A stretch of DNA of 50,252 bases from Saksenaea vasiformis B4078 (lineage: Eukaryota; Mucoromycota; Mucoromycetes; Mucorales; Saksenaeaceae): positions 1-50,252 of the forward strand of contig JNDT01001806.1 of assembly GCA_000697055.1 (NCBI GenBank). Direction: 5' to 3'. A model generated the notes under the pieces. That model was given only the letters and a program-made list of their open reading frames with translations. It was not told the DNA's origin and ran no database searches. Of this stretch, positions 35,610 to 46,854 are shown piece after piece. The position numbers and the translations under genes were made by a program. Every line of letters begins with the position of its first letter. Within the stretch, counting starts at the first letter, position 1.

Positions 35610-37545
35610 TTATCTCGACTCACGGAGGGATCGTGTACGCATGGTTTCGGATGTGACCGCAGAAGATGTAGTGTTCTTGGGTGCACACATAAGAGGTAAA
35701 CGTTTACGTGGAAGTTCGACCACAATGCGTTTGCGACGCGCATTTTCTCGGCAAGCTGCATCACAGAACCATGCTTCGTCGCTGGCAACAAATTCATTGC
35801 TTAATTCGTCATGGCAGCATTTTTGATGATATGCCTTGGGACAGCCTTCACATCGAACAAGCACGTTATCCACATGAGATTCTTGGCGTTGGCATGCCGA
35901 GCAGTATAATTGAAGTACTGGTCGGTCACGGTCATCAATTGTTTCGTTTGCAAATCCAGTAAGATCGAGTCGTGGTAACTTGCATGCAAATCCATAACCT
36001 TTGTAATCACATCCATGTTTGCTAGAAAGAAAGTATCGTTAGCTTTCATGCTCTTCTTTCCCCAAAAGAAAAAGTTAAATATCAACTTACTTGCACAAGG
36101 TACGCTTTCCCCACGGTCCAGGCCGCCAGTTGACACCTTCAGTTGTCCCACAGTAACGGCACCAGTCCACGTTGGCTTTGGTAAGCTTCTGATAAATGGT
36201 GGGCTGAGTCGTAGCGCGTGGAGGCACTGTTGTTTTCTCTGATGTAACATGTTCATCCATTGTTTGTTCAATGTTGTTTGTCGCTGGTGCCTCCTCGTCA
36301 CTGGATGCTTCATCTCCTCGCTGACCTTCCCACGACGATACTGAACACGAATCGTCTTCACTGTCTGACGAAAGATCGTAAACCGAAATAGATTGAAAGT
36401 CCGACGACTCAAAAGGATCCACTGTACATTGGCTGTGATTTAAAAAAAATTATTAGAGAGAGTCCTAAACTCGAAGAAGAGGCGTACACACACGTGATAA
36501 GCAGATCAAACGTGTGTATGCACGCGTATGGATGGGAATTGAAAACTGTACCTGTAATTATTCTTCTGTGGGCGTTCGTTCAATGTGATGGAATCGTCTT
36601 CCTCTTCGTCGTCATCCGAAGATTCTTCGCCCGATGCATCGTCGAAATAATCGAGCGTTTCATAGGGGGGTGAATTCAAAAAGCTTGGCGACGTCATGTC
36701 GTATAAATCGAGATGCTTCTTCTGTTTCTTGGCGTCTTGGATGGTAGTGTCATTATCGCGACGTCGCTTTGCGTCGTTCCGATAGGGTTGCGGTGTTGGA
36801 AGATTGCGCTTCTTGTTGCCATTCCGCGAAAAGCAGAGTGAGACGGGCTTCTCTTCTTCAAAAAGGTCGATGCCAAAGAAAAGAAGTCTATCTTCTTCCG
36901 ATTGCAGTAGATCCGTAGGGGTAATAGGTGGTGAGAGAGTGGCATCGTCTTCTTCGCTATTGCGTGGTGGCGTAGATACACTCTCATCAGACTCACAGTC
37001 GCTTTGGGAACCACAAGAAGAGGCGGCTGAGGAGCACAGGACGTCCTCATCCGTGGCCATTGCTGGAGAGAAGAACACATCCTTGACCAGATCCTTTTGG
37101 GTAGCTTGATCAGCGACAGTGTCGTAGGTGATTGTCGCATTCTCCAAGGTGTGGTGGATAGGTGGTTGCACGACAACAGGAGAATGGGGAAGGTAGTACG
37201 GATGCTAAGAGAATAAAGCGGAGATGAGAATAATGAAATTGATGCTTTGTTTCGTTATCAGCCACTTACAGGAAGCATCGAAGCGCCTTGGCGTGGATAT
37301 GTCACCTGATGGTTTGCGTAGTAGATCGGGTGGTGATGATGACTGAAATAATCCAAAGTCGGTTGTGCAGGAATCAAACCACCTTGCATGGTGGGCGCAG
37401 TGACAGTGGTGGTCGTGTTCGAGGGCAGAACGATCGAGCCGTCTTCCTTGGATTGCGTGTAGGAGGTGCGGTAAGACATCAAATAATCAGACATGTCTTG
37501 AGGATGAGGTTGAATATGCTGAGGCATAACTTTAGGATAACTCAT
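35610..37545 (-). CDS. GATA-like zinc finger plus PHD-finger transcription regulator
   Basis: Probably a nuclear DNA/chromatin-binding regulator. Exons (on -): 37270-37545, 36552-37204, 36091-36432 and 35610-36021; 1683 bases, 560 aa, all in phase. The N-terminus is rich in His/Gln/Ser/Thr. The middle has acidic Ser-rich stretches (ESSDDDEEEDD; SSDSEDDSCS) and a basic KRRRD patch that may act as an NLS. A GATA-type-like finger spans about 401-428 (C401-x2-C404-x18-C423-x4-C428, with NWRPGPWGKRTLCNKHGC completed across an intron). A PHD finger (about 464-515: CSAC, CEGCPKAYHQKC, WFCDAAC) follows. The second cysteine pair of the first finger is spaced CX4C instead of the canonical CX2C. I do not recognise a named orthologue. 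Confidence 0.85.
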
Positions 37546-40045
37546 GATATATATGTATGTATGTAACTAAAATATCATATAAGAGATAAAAGAAGTAGAA
37601 AAGAAAAGGGAAGAGCAAAGTCAGAAAGCTCAATTTATAGGATCAACACGTAGGAGGTCTACGGACCTCAGGAGAAAAGTGGGGGGTGTTACACAGAAAG
37701 ATTTTGGGGGATCAGAGGGGGGAGTGTCTGAATGTGCCACTAAATTGCGCTTAGAAACAACCTATTTAGCATCTCGAACCTTATTTTATTTCCAACAAAA
37801 ACCCCGTTTAAACGTGTTTATCACTTCAGAATTCGCTATCATTAATCAAGTACATATCTAGATTTTGATATCCTTTGCTTTTCGGTTATTTTTTTTACTT
37901 TATTATTGGCTAAGATCTAGCCAAGAAAAAAAAAAATGATGGAAATAAACTAAGTGAATAAAAAAGGTCCGCAGAAAAAAAAACGCCTGGTTCCCACCAG
38001 ACTGTCAACTCGTGCGAGATTCTCGAGCAAGCTACTGGTAACTCCGTCATCCCAGCATTCCACCGAGATCCCTCACAACAACAGCAGCACCCGGAGCACA
38101 TGCAGCACTCACAGTTACACATCTCGTGCTCTTCCTTTTTTACTTCTCATAGCTCTCACACGCATTACATACGGAAGATGACGCATTATATAAGTAGAAC
38201 AACATGTAAACAGCTCATACGTATAGCGTTCTAGATTTGTTTCTCTTGGATCTTCGAATTATACATGATAATGAAGTTCTAAACAATGCTTCTTTCTCTC
38301 GATGTCACACATGATAGCTCAATTTAGCTTCCCTACAGCTTTGCCTAATTTGGCTATGTGGAGGCTTTCCTATTATCTCTGCTTTTGCCACCGTGTGTTT
38401 GCACAGACGATTTCGGGGGGAAGCACGCAGCGTAGACCAAAAAAATTAATGTCAGATAAGGCATTAGTAAAAAAAAAGAAGAAGGAAAAGGAATGAAACC
38501 CTGTGGTTTAGATCATTGCACGTACCTGTTGTCTAGACGACAAACAATAAAGTACGTAGTGACTTTGAGGTATTTTTAAGGAGGCAGAGGTTGGATCCTA
38601 GGAGGTGGACGAACCTTAGCTACGGCAAAGCTCGTCGTCGCGCCAAAGCGTGCTTTCTGCTTTGCATAGCAGAGCGCGGAAATGGGATTTGTTCTGATTG
38701 GTCGATGTGAAGAAAGATAACAGCTCACTGAAGATCTCTTTGGCCAACACTTTCAGAGTCCGGTAGTACAAGGGTATACATAGGTTCTACTAAAAATAAT
38801 GGGACTTCATGCACACAGACCTCATATGGTTGAGATGACAGGTGGCTGCCACGCAAAAAAAATATGGACACGTTGTTGATTGAAAGATCTAGGTAACATT
38901 ATCCCACACGTGGCGTTAAAAACAAATCGACAGACTTATTGTTTTGGTCGATCCATGTCCATAAGAGGATGTGGAACACCGTCACGCTTAGCTTTTTGTT
39001 GCTATCTCCAAAAATAAACGAAACGATCGGAGGACCCTTGTTTTGTTTTCATTTATCCGCCAGTAGAAATCGGCGAATAGGATTTGGAAAACGGTCTGGC
39101 ACCATGGCTACTCCAAATCAAAGCCAATATCACTTCTTTTCCGAATAATGAAAAATATGATTTTATCTCGCCAAATGTTACACACTGTACATTATTGCTT
39201 ATAGTTAGTTCACACGAACTGCTGTCGGGTTCTCAAAATAAATGTATGTTGTTGAGGGGTTAGAGACTATATACTTCAGCCATGCATATATATTGCAGAA
39301 GCATTTCTATAGTCTGTTAGAAGACATCGCTGTTGCGTGGGGTAGTGTTAACAGTTAGAACGCCGAAAAACTCTTGTCCGTTGTTGCTATACACCTCATA
39401 TATTTGAATACTTGCTGTGTATTCATCGGCAAAAGATGATCTTGATTTACGTTTGTAGATCTGTTAGTACCTGACCATGCTAAATAATCTCACCAATATG
39501 TTCGCTGTTGAGTCCTCCATTTCATCGTTCTTGAGAATGTATATTATTGTGCTGAGTTTCTGTTACCTTGTTTCCAGAAAAGGAACATTTGCTTTATGCT
39601 TTGGACCATCATGTGGACACAATGGATTTCAACTAACCTTATGCTGACTATGTTCTCCACGTATCACAACAATAACTTCAATTGCCTCTTAGTGGCTTAT
39701 TGAAGCTTTCCTTTCTATTCCTTCTTTTTCTTGTTCATGTAAGGCTTTGGGTTCGACTTGTTATATCCGAAGTAGTTTCAAATGAACGTGTCCAAAATGA
39801 ATACGTCTTGGGATCCGATCAGAGGAGGCCAGATAGGTCAATAATGATGCTGGAGGTACCATTCAGCGAAAAATACCTGTGCTTGCAAGTCTTTAGTTCA
39901 CGACAGTAGCGTTTTGTCAACTAGTTACTTGACCTTTGGAGCATTTACGTCTTTGCGTCGACTGGCTGAAACTACACCTATCGTGGTACTTTACGTAATT
40001 TATAAGTAAAATCAAGAACAGTAGTTACCCCTAGATTCACTTACC
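37546..40045. other. Gene-poor spacer
   Basis: It includes the probable promoter of the GATA-like/PHD gene (divergent side, with a run of ATGTATGTATG just upstream of its start). No recognisable gene, tRNA or repeat element. Several A-rich tracts occur (37928-37990, 38466-38492). Confidence 0.4.
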
Positions 40046-40320
40046 AAATTATCAAATTTTCTAATCAGATCTTGGAGATCAGCAAGAATCACTGATTCCG
40101 AATTTATGGCCTTTGGTTTTCCTAAATGTACATCTTTGAAATATCTTCCATCAGTTCACCTGGAGTAAAATAAATGAGACATGCAAAACTCTTCAGACCT
40201 GGAAAACCCATGTTTCGATCATCGAACAGGCGGAGATACTCTTTAAGATCAGTTTTATTTAACGACACAACATTGACCTCCACATCTTGTTCTATTTGTC
40301 TATTTGGAATACTCTAAAGA
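40046..40320 (-). pseudogene. Protein-like fragment of unknown family
   Basis: On - there are two adjoining open segments in different frames. The first contains NKTDLKEYLRLFDDRNMGF, then SFACLIYFTPGELM. The second contains DGRYFKDVHLGKPKAINSE and ends with DLQDLIRKFDNL at a GTAAGT donor (about 40041-40046). The composition and the donor look coding, but the join has a frame change and no partner exon was found downstream. It may be an exon pair of a decayed gene. Confidence 0.25.
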
Positions 40321-40718
40321 ACGTGATTAGAGTATGTATTGGTAGTTTAACGTGAATAAGTTTTTAAGCGAGAAGGACATCAGAAAGAGTGGCAGTACCG
40401 TAGTGCAACGATTAGGGATCAACCAGCTCCACACAGAAAACGCCGCAAACTCCGCTGCAAATGAGATTTCTCACGTCTGTTGACATGATTAGCCAACGCA
40501 ACCGCATTCAATTGCTTGTTGTAGAAAATTGATAGATCTTTTTCATTGTATATCGAGTTATTCCCTTCGTTTTTCTGGAGATCCAAGTTCATCACCATTA
40601 TCCACTCTCCTAACAGGCGTTTTTCACTATCTGTCATTGTTTGGAGTGTATCACTTTTTCCCCTTCCATTTTTTCGCTCCCGATTTTCCCGCAGTCAGCG
40701 GTGCTTTCCGCCGATTCC

Positions 40719-41655
40719 TGGCTCCCAGATATCTTTTTTGTGGGCAGAATGATTTATTTGGTGCCGCGATTTGCGGTCACATGTTGAGGGTGGACTAACT
40801 AAGTATTTACTGAATTTTCTAAACTGGTTTTGCGGAGAAGAAGGATGCCTTTGGCAGTGATACGGGCAGAATGAAAGGGAGTGGAGTCGAACACCGAGTC
40901 CCAATGGGCATGCCATATGGTCACGGTGATACAGGCAAGGAAGGAGTAGAAATCGATGTTGAGGTGGGAGTGAAGAGGGAGTGGGGGCGGGTGGACCGTC
41001 AAGAGATGGGCAGGAGTGAGAGAATTGGGTGAGAGAAGGAACTGACGGGCCAGGCTGGTCCAGATGACTTGTTTTTGCGGGCGTGGCCACAGAATGTGTT
41101 CGCGTGTTTCGTCCTGACCGCAAAGGCAGCAATTGGCGGTCGGGAATCGGGTGGAAGATATAGCAAGTAAACGGGATCGGTGGGGGAGACTATTGTGATA
41201 AGTTCGCCACAGGAGCATGTGTGCTTTGAAGGGAAAAGCTGCTTTCCAGAAGCTACGCTATGCTTTGGGTGTCGCGCGAGGATAGTAAGGCGGTAGGCTG
41301 TTCATGGCCGGTAGCTGTGCCAGGCAGAAGGCCCGACGGGTCAAGGCTGAGAGTGGATCGCCAGAGGCTAAGAGAGGCCCGGCCATAGGGCTGAAATTGA
41401 CTAGCAGTGGAGGGAAAGGGGTATCCGTCGGATTCTCTTGGATGCGCAAAGGTTGTTGGAATCCATCGCAAATTTGTCAAGAGCTACCTTCTTCTACTGT
41501 TCTGAGAAAGGCTATGATCTTGTTACGTCGTCTACCTCGTTCTTGTGTGGTGCGAGTGCGCAAACAGCCAGTGTGGATGTCATAGACGTAGGCCTCTTTG
41601 ACTAGTGATTTCCTCCAATCAGGTTTGGCTCCCAGATACTTTTTTTTGCAGAACG
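40719..41655 (-). mobile_element. 5'-truncated LINE (non-LTR retrotransposon) fragment, reverse-transcriptase C-terminus
   Basis: The - strand encodes the end of a LINE ORF2: LLWRTYHNSLPHRSRLLA, then CCLCGQDETREHILW, the zf-RVT zinc-binding module found after the reverse transcriptase domain. It ends at stop 40799. The upstream stretch (to about 41480) continues the protein (LTRRAFCLAQLPAMNSLPPY) with stop codons. A direct repeat of about 30 bp brackets the fragment (40719-40751 and 41627-41655, both starting TGGCTCCCAGATA), which looks like a decayed target-site duplication. The catalytic part of the RT is absent, so the copy is dead. Confidence 0.75.
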
Positions 41656-41850
41656 TTTTGCGTCAATCGGGAACCGTGTGTATCGACTCTCACGCGATGC
41701 AAAAAGTCATTTCAAGCGTCAGCAACATTCATTATTGAGTATCATGCCTGATCTTGTGAGGAAGAACTTACCGATGCAAGCACCTAAAATGATCAATCAG
41801 TAAGATTGGTTTAAATTTTATGTATGCGATGACAAGCTTACCGTAAAAGT

Positions 41851-43860
41851 CTAAATCCTCCCGGTGGAGGGGACCGCATTCGTAGCGGAGATATTGTCCC
41901 TTGAAGGCCTGGCAAATTCAGCTGGTCTGTCTTGGCCCCTCCAGATCGATTCAGCAATCCGAAATAGGTTCTTGCTTGCCATCACATCCCGGTCCCACAA
42001 CATCTTACAGGTTTTGCATTCCAAGATGCTGTGGAGGGAGATGTGATCGCCGGTTACAACTGTTTGCAGCAATCTGTTTCGGCAGCTATGACAGATCTAA
42101 ACGTATATTTGAGCACATCGGTGCCACCAGCATCATAATACTGACCTGCGACGAAAGGTATTCGTCAATTGTTACAACTAGTCACTCTCCGCGTCTTTCC
42201 CTTCTCTTCAAGGTTCTTCATAGGATGTTGACCACACCTTTGTGGTGCCCCTTGTAGTGACAGTTGTTGTTGAACGTCCCGTCGCCGCATACAATTAAAG
42301 GCGTCTTCTTCCTCTCATTGGTGAACTTCGCAGTCCTCCAGTGGTGAATGCATTCTTTTCTTCTGAGCGTGCTCCGTTCGGCAGAAATATTTGGACGAGG
42401 AACACTGTTCACAACTCATTAGTTACTATTGGTAGGGAATTGGTTTAGTTAAAGTACTTGCCATTGAGCTAATGAGCTATCGCCGGTCCTGCATTTTTTT
42501 TCTTATTCTGTACGTCTTTACACCATTTACAACTTTTTTTGCGTGTTCTTCTGTTTGATCGCGTGCGCTTTCTCTTTTTGCGATTGTATTTTTCTCCGTC
42601 CGATACAAGTATGTTAACCATCTCTTCTCTTGCTATTTGCACTCCTTGATAACCGTGAAACCTTGCCACTGCTCGTCCCGAACCATCGAACTCGAATAGG
42701 GTGTTCATGTGAAGAAAAATGCACTCCAGATAGCCGTTATATGACTCGATGTGAGACGTCTTTCCGGATTCCGGAGAGCTCTCAAACTCTTTGACACCTT
42801 GTTCTTTCTTTTCGGCTTGCATCTGCCTATTTCTATTCGGTGAACCCGTATATGAATAATATTCGTTTGTAGATATTGTCTATTTTCATGACGCTCGTTG
42901 TTTTGGCCGTACGCAGCAGTAAAAGCCTGATTAATACCAGGATATATGGCACATGGTGTGTAATGGGCATATACATTCTCCATAGTCAGACTGTCAACTG
43001 AGAGGCTCGTGTCCATGATTGCAGCTTCCGGTTTCCGAGCTTGAGCAAACTGTATATCAACGCTATATGCATCACTCAGAACAACATCCTTGAACGCTAT
43101 GCTCTCGTTCGCCGAGTTTTTCAGTTTTTCCAAGTCTATAGAAAAAATTGCATTAGACGGATATCTAATGAGCGCTCTTGCTCACGTCTTATAGCCGAGC
43201 TTGGAAAAGTTAAATACTTGATGGAACCGAGCGAGCTGAGCATCGTAACCGTTTCCACGTGGAACACCTGTTAAGGAGGCAAGAGCGTTGCAATTGATTG
43301 ACACAAATCACCAATGCGTAGATGGTGAAGGTGATAAAGAGAACAACCGAGGTAAATCTTTGCACTCTTTTCCTGCCCTTCTCGTGTTCGTCTTCATGCA
43401 TTCTAAGGATATAAGCCAGTAGTTGCACGTACCCTCCAGGACGTGGAGAGAGTCGTTCTGCAGTAGTTGGTTCTACTGGCATTAATCCTGTGAATTCGGA
43501 ACATATGGTCTCCGCGGCGGATTCAACTTCAGGGTCAATTGGCTTATCAGGAAATGGCCAGTATGGGTCACCCTTAACTAAACATTCGTATACATAGTCT
43601 CCGGCAATTGCTTTAGCTTGACTCTTGTACAAATTCTACGTTACCAAAATAAGTAAAAGTTACCTCCCGACTTTGAATCCCACTGGTACAAGGCGGATCA
43701 GCCTTCGTGATATGTAAAATTTCATTCGGTTTTCGAAGTCATGAACTGTCGTTGTTTCTTTTTCGCTAAGCTTCTCTTTTTTGGACACAGATGTAACCTG
43801 AGGCTTTCTCAGAGGTATATTTATTACTGCTTCCTCAGATATGGCAAGTGATATATTGTA
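41851..43860 (-). pseudogene. Fanzor-family gene, copy 3, decayed
   Basis: Read on -: open exon-like segments at 43660-43860 and 43300-43632 are probable N-terminal parts. Next comes a RuvC-I region at about 42935-42965 reading AIYPGINQAFTAAYG, where the expected catalytic Asp is Tyr. Then HMNTLFEF...RFHGYQGVQIAREEMVN and GEKYNRKKRKRTR (about 42550-42720), the RuvC-II region PLIVCGDGTFNNN (about 42260-42300), TIDEYLSSQ (about 42150) with the first zinc-ribbon Cys replaced or out of frame, and CKTCKMLWDRDVMASKNLF (zinc ribbon and RuvC-III, about 41950-42005). It stops at 41851. At least one catalytic residue and part of the zinc ribbon are lost, so it is probably inactive. It differs from copies 1, 2 and 4. 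Confidence 0.72.
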
Positions 43861-44157
43861 GTGATTGTAGCTTCCCTACTAGTTATTAACACCGTTTCCA
43901 GCTGACTACAGTGCCTTTCGCTGATATATCTTCAAAGAACCACCAAAATTTCTCCAGGTATGCAAGCAGAATCCGGGAATATCAAATGAAGATGCAATTC
44001 TTCGCGATACCTGATTTGTATTTTCTCCCGTCGGGCAACTTTCCTTTCACAATGCTACTACTGGATCAGAGTTCCTTGTCCTGGGGAGTTTTTCCACTTT
44101 TTTAAACATGGCACATCATTTATATACTAGACAATTATGCGAACTAAAGTCAATATG

Positions 44158-44421
44158 CTAATCCTTCAAGCGTTTCAAAGAATTCATTTTTACGCGATGA
44201 AAAAACGGTTCCTGATCGACTACTTTTTGTTGAATAAAAGGATATCCATCAAGAACCGGATTTTCATAGCGTTGTGCTAGCGGAGATAGCGGTTGGACCT
44301 TTTTCAATGTACGAAAATTAAGGTGAATAGGAGACAGTTTACTGCTGCATCGAATACGAGGCTCTCTTTGAATATCATATAATAGTTTTCCCTCGTTCTC
44401 GTTGTGAATTTTTAATAACAA
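44158..44421 (-). other. Unrecognised reading frame, 87 codons
   Basis: The sequence (for example PLAQRYENPVLDGYPFIQQK) looks protein-like but matches no family I know. It could be a 5' exon of the neighbouring Fanzor relic (copy 3, same strand) or part of an independent small gene. No splice site links it clearly to the next exon. Confidence 0.2.
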
Positions 44422-44888
44422 TACTTCGCAAATCCAATGTATATTTCGCTATTCAATCCTGCTTATTTTGCTGTTCTCTCGCCATTGTTTACTATACTCA
44501 AGTACCTTTGCTGTTTGTCGTGGCGTACATATATACACGTGTAAAGTCATCTTACAACTTCGATCGCTGTAGCGTGAAGGATATCAGCTAAGGTAAATTT
44601 TCCATCATCTTGGTCGGAGGGTCATATTCATTATTGTACGCATGCATGTAGATAACGGGACATTTCTAAGTCTTCCTCCATCATAGCATGATCAAATGAA
44701 TGATACAGCCTGAAGCTTGCCACTCTACAACGGCTGTTGCAAATTCATTCCCAGACAACAAATTTAATGCCATTGGCCAGCGCAAAAAGGCTTTTTCAAC
44801 CGACATGCAAAATACTACAACTTCGGAGTTTCCAGAAGAAAAAAAATTCCTCGAGACTGGCACTTGCTTGATACCAGTTACTGTTAGC

Positions 44889-46025
<1,137 letters not shown>

Positions 46026-46854
46026 ACAAAAGTACGAACAACAAATAAAGCATCCATTTCACATGAAACCAAAGATATGTTTAAATTACTTTCCGCTTAC
46101 GAATCAACTTTACATAGAGAGTAGCACTTTTTACGCTCATTCGATGCCAAATTTTGCGTATAGTGTCACTTTAATGTTGAGGTTAACAATAATCACTCGT
46201 CGTCTAATACAAAAGACATTTCACACAGCAGGATGCGACGCATATCAAGGAGAAAACCAGTAAGGACGCCAGTTCATAACATACGTAGGGATTAGCCATG
46301 CCTTGTGTGCGCTGTGTGAGCTATTGTCCCCGCCTTGGTTCTAGTGGCGCAGGTAAATGTTGTCACGCATAGAGCTACTCGCCAAACACTGCGTCATTGC
46401 GCGTCCTCGGCACTCGTTACCAATGAAACCAGCCGAACCCAGAAGCCGTGAATTCATCTCACGTTCGCACACTTTGGATTGGGATTTATCGTATGAGTTC
46501 ACGTTTTCTTTCAGTTCCTTTGCATTATAGAGGCTGTTATGAACAAAGCGATGATGAATAAATTACAGAAAGGACGTCGCCTCCCGAAACCGTATAACAT
46601 GTCTATAAGCCACGTCAATATATGGGTTTCAGGGATGTTTCCAAAGCCAACCTGTTATATAATACCATCGTGCGATGGTTGCCGGTCAACTCAGTCTACC
46701 AATATTATAAGACATCGCCGTATAGGTACAGTAGTTGGACAATAGATACTTACCGCTTGTGCGACTTCCGTCAACGATTGTACGCACCTACGATTGAACA
46801 AACGTCGATAACGTCGCTAATTCTGAAGTTGTAGTACCTGAACGGTGGCATCGG
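46026..46854. other. Spacer between KRR1 and Fanzor copy 4
   Basis: It holds the 3' flanks of two convergent loci. Overlapping short frames on + at 46539-46834 contain VRWLPVNSVYQYYKTSPYR, which looks slightly protein-like but has no recognised family. Nothing else is supported. Confidence 0.35.

Noticed and set aside
36694..37176. 160-codon frame on - overlapping the second exon of the GATA-like/PHD gene
   Set aside because: An out-of-frame reading of the same exon; the chosen frame links all four exons and completes both zinc fingers.
42218..42412. GDGTFNNN segment as an independent small gene
   Set aside because: It fits the RuvC-II position of the Fanzor copy 3 relic between its REC-like and DEY segments.
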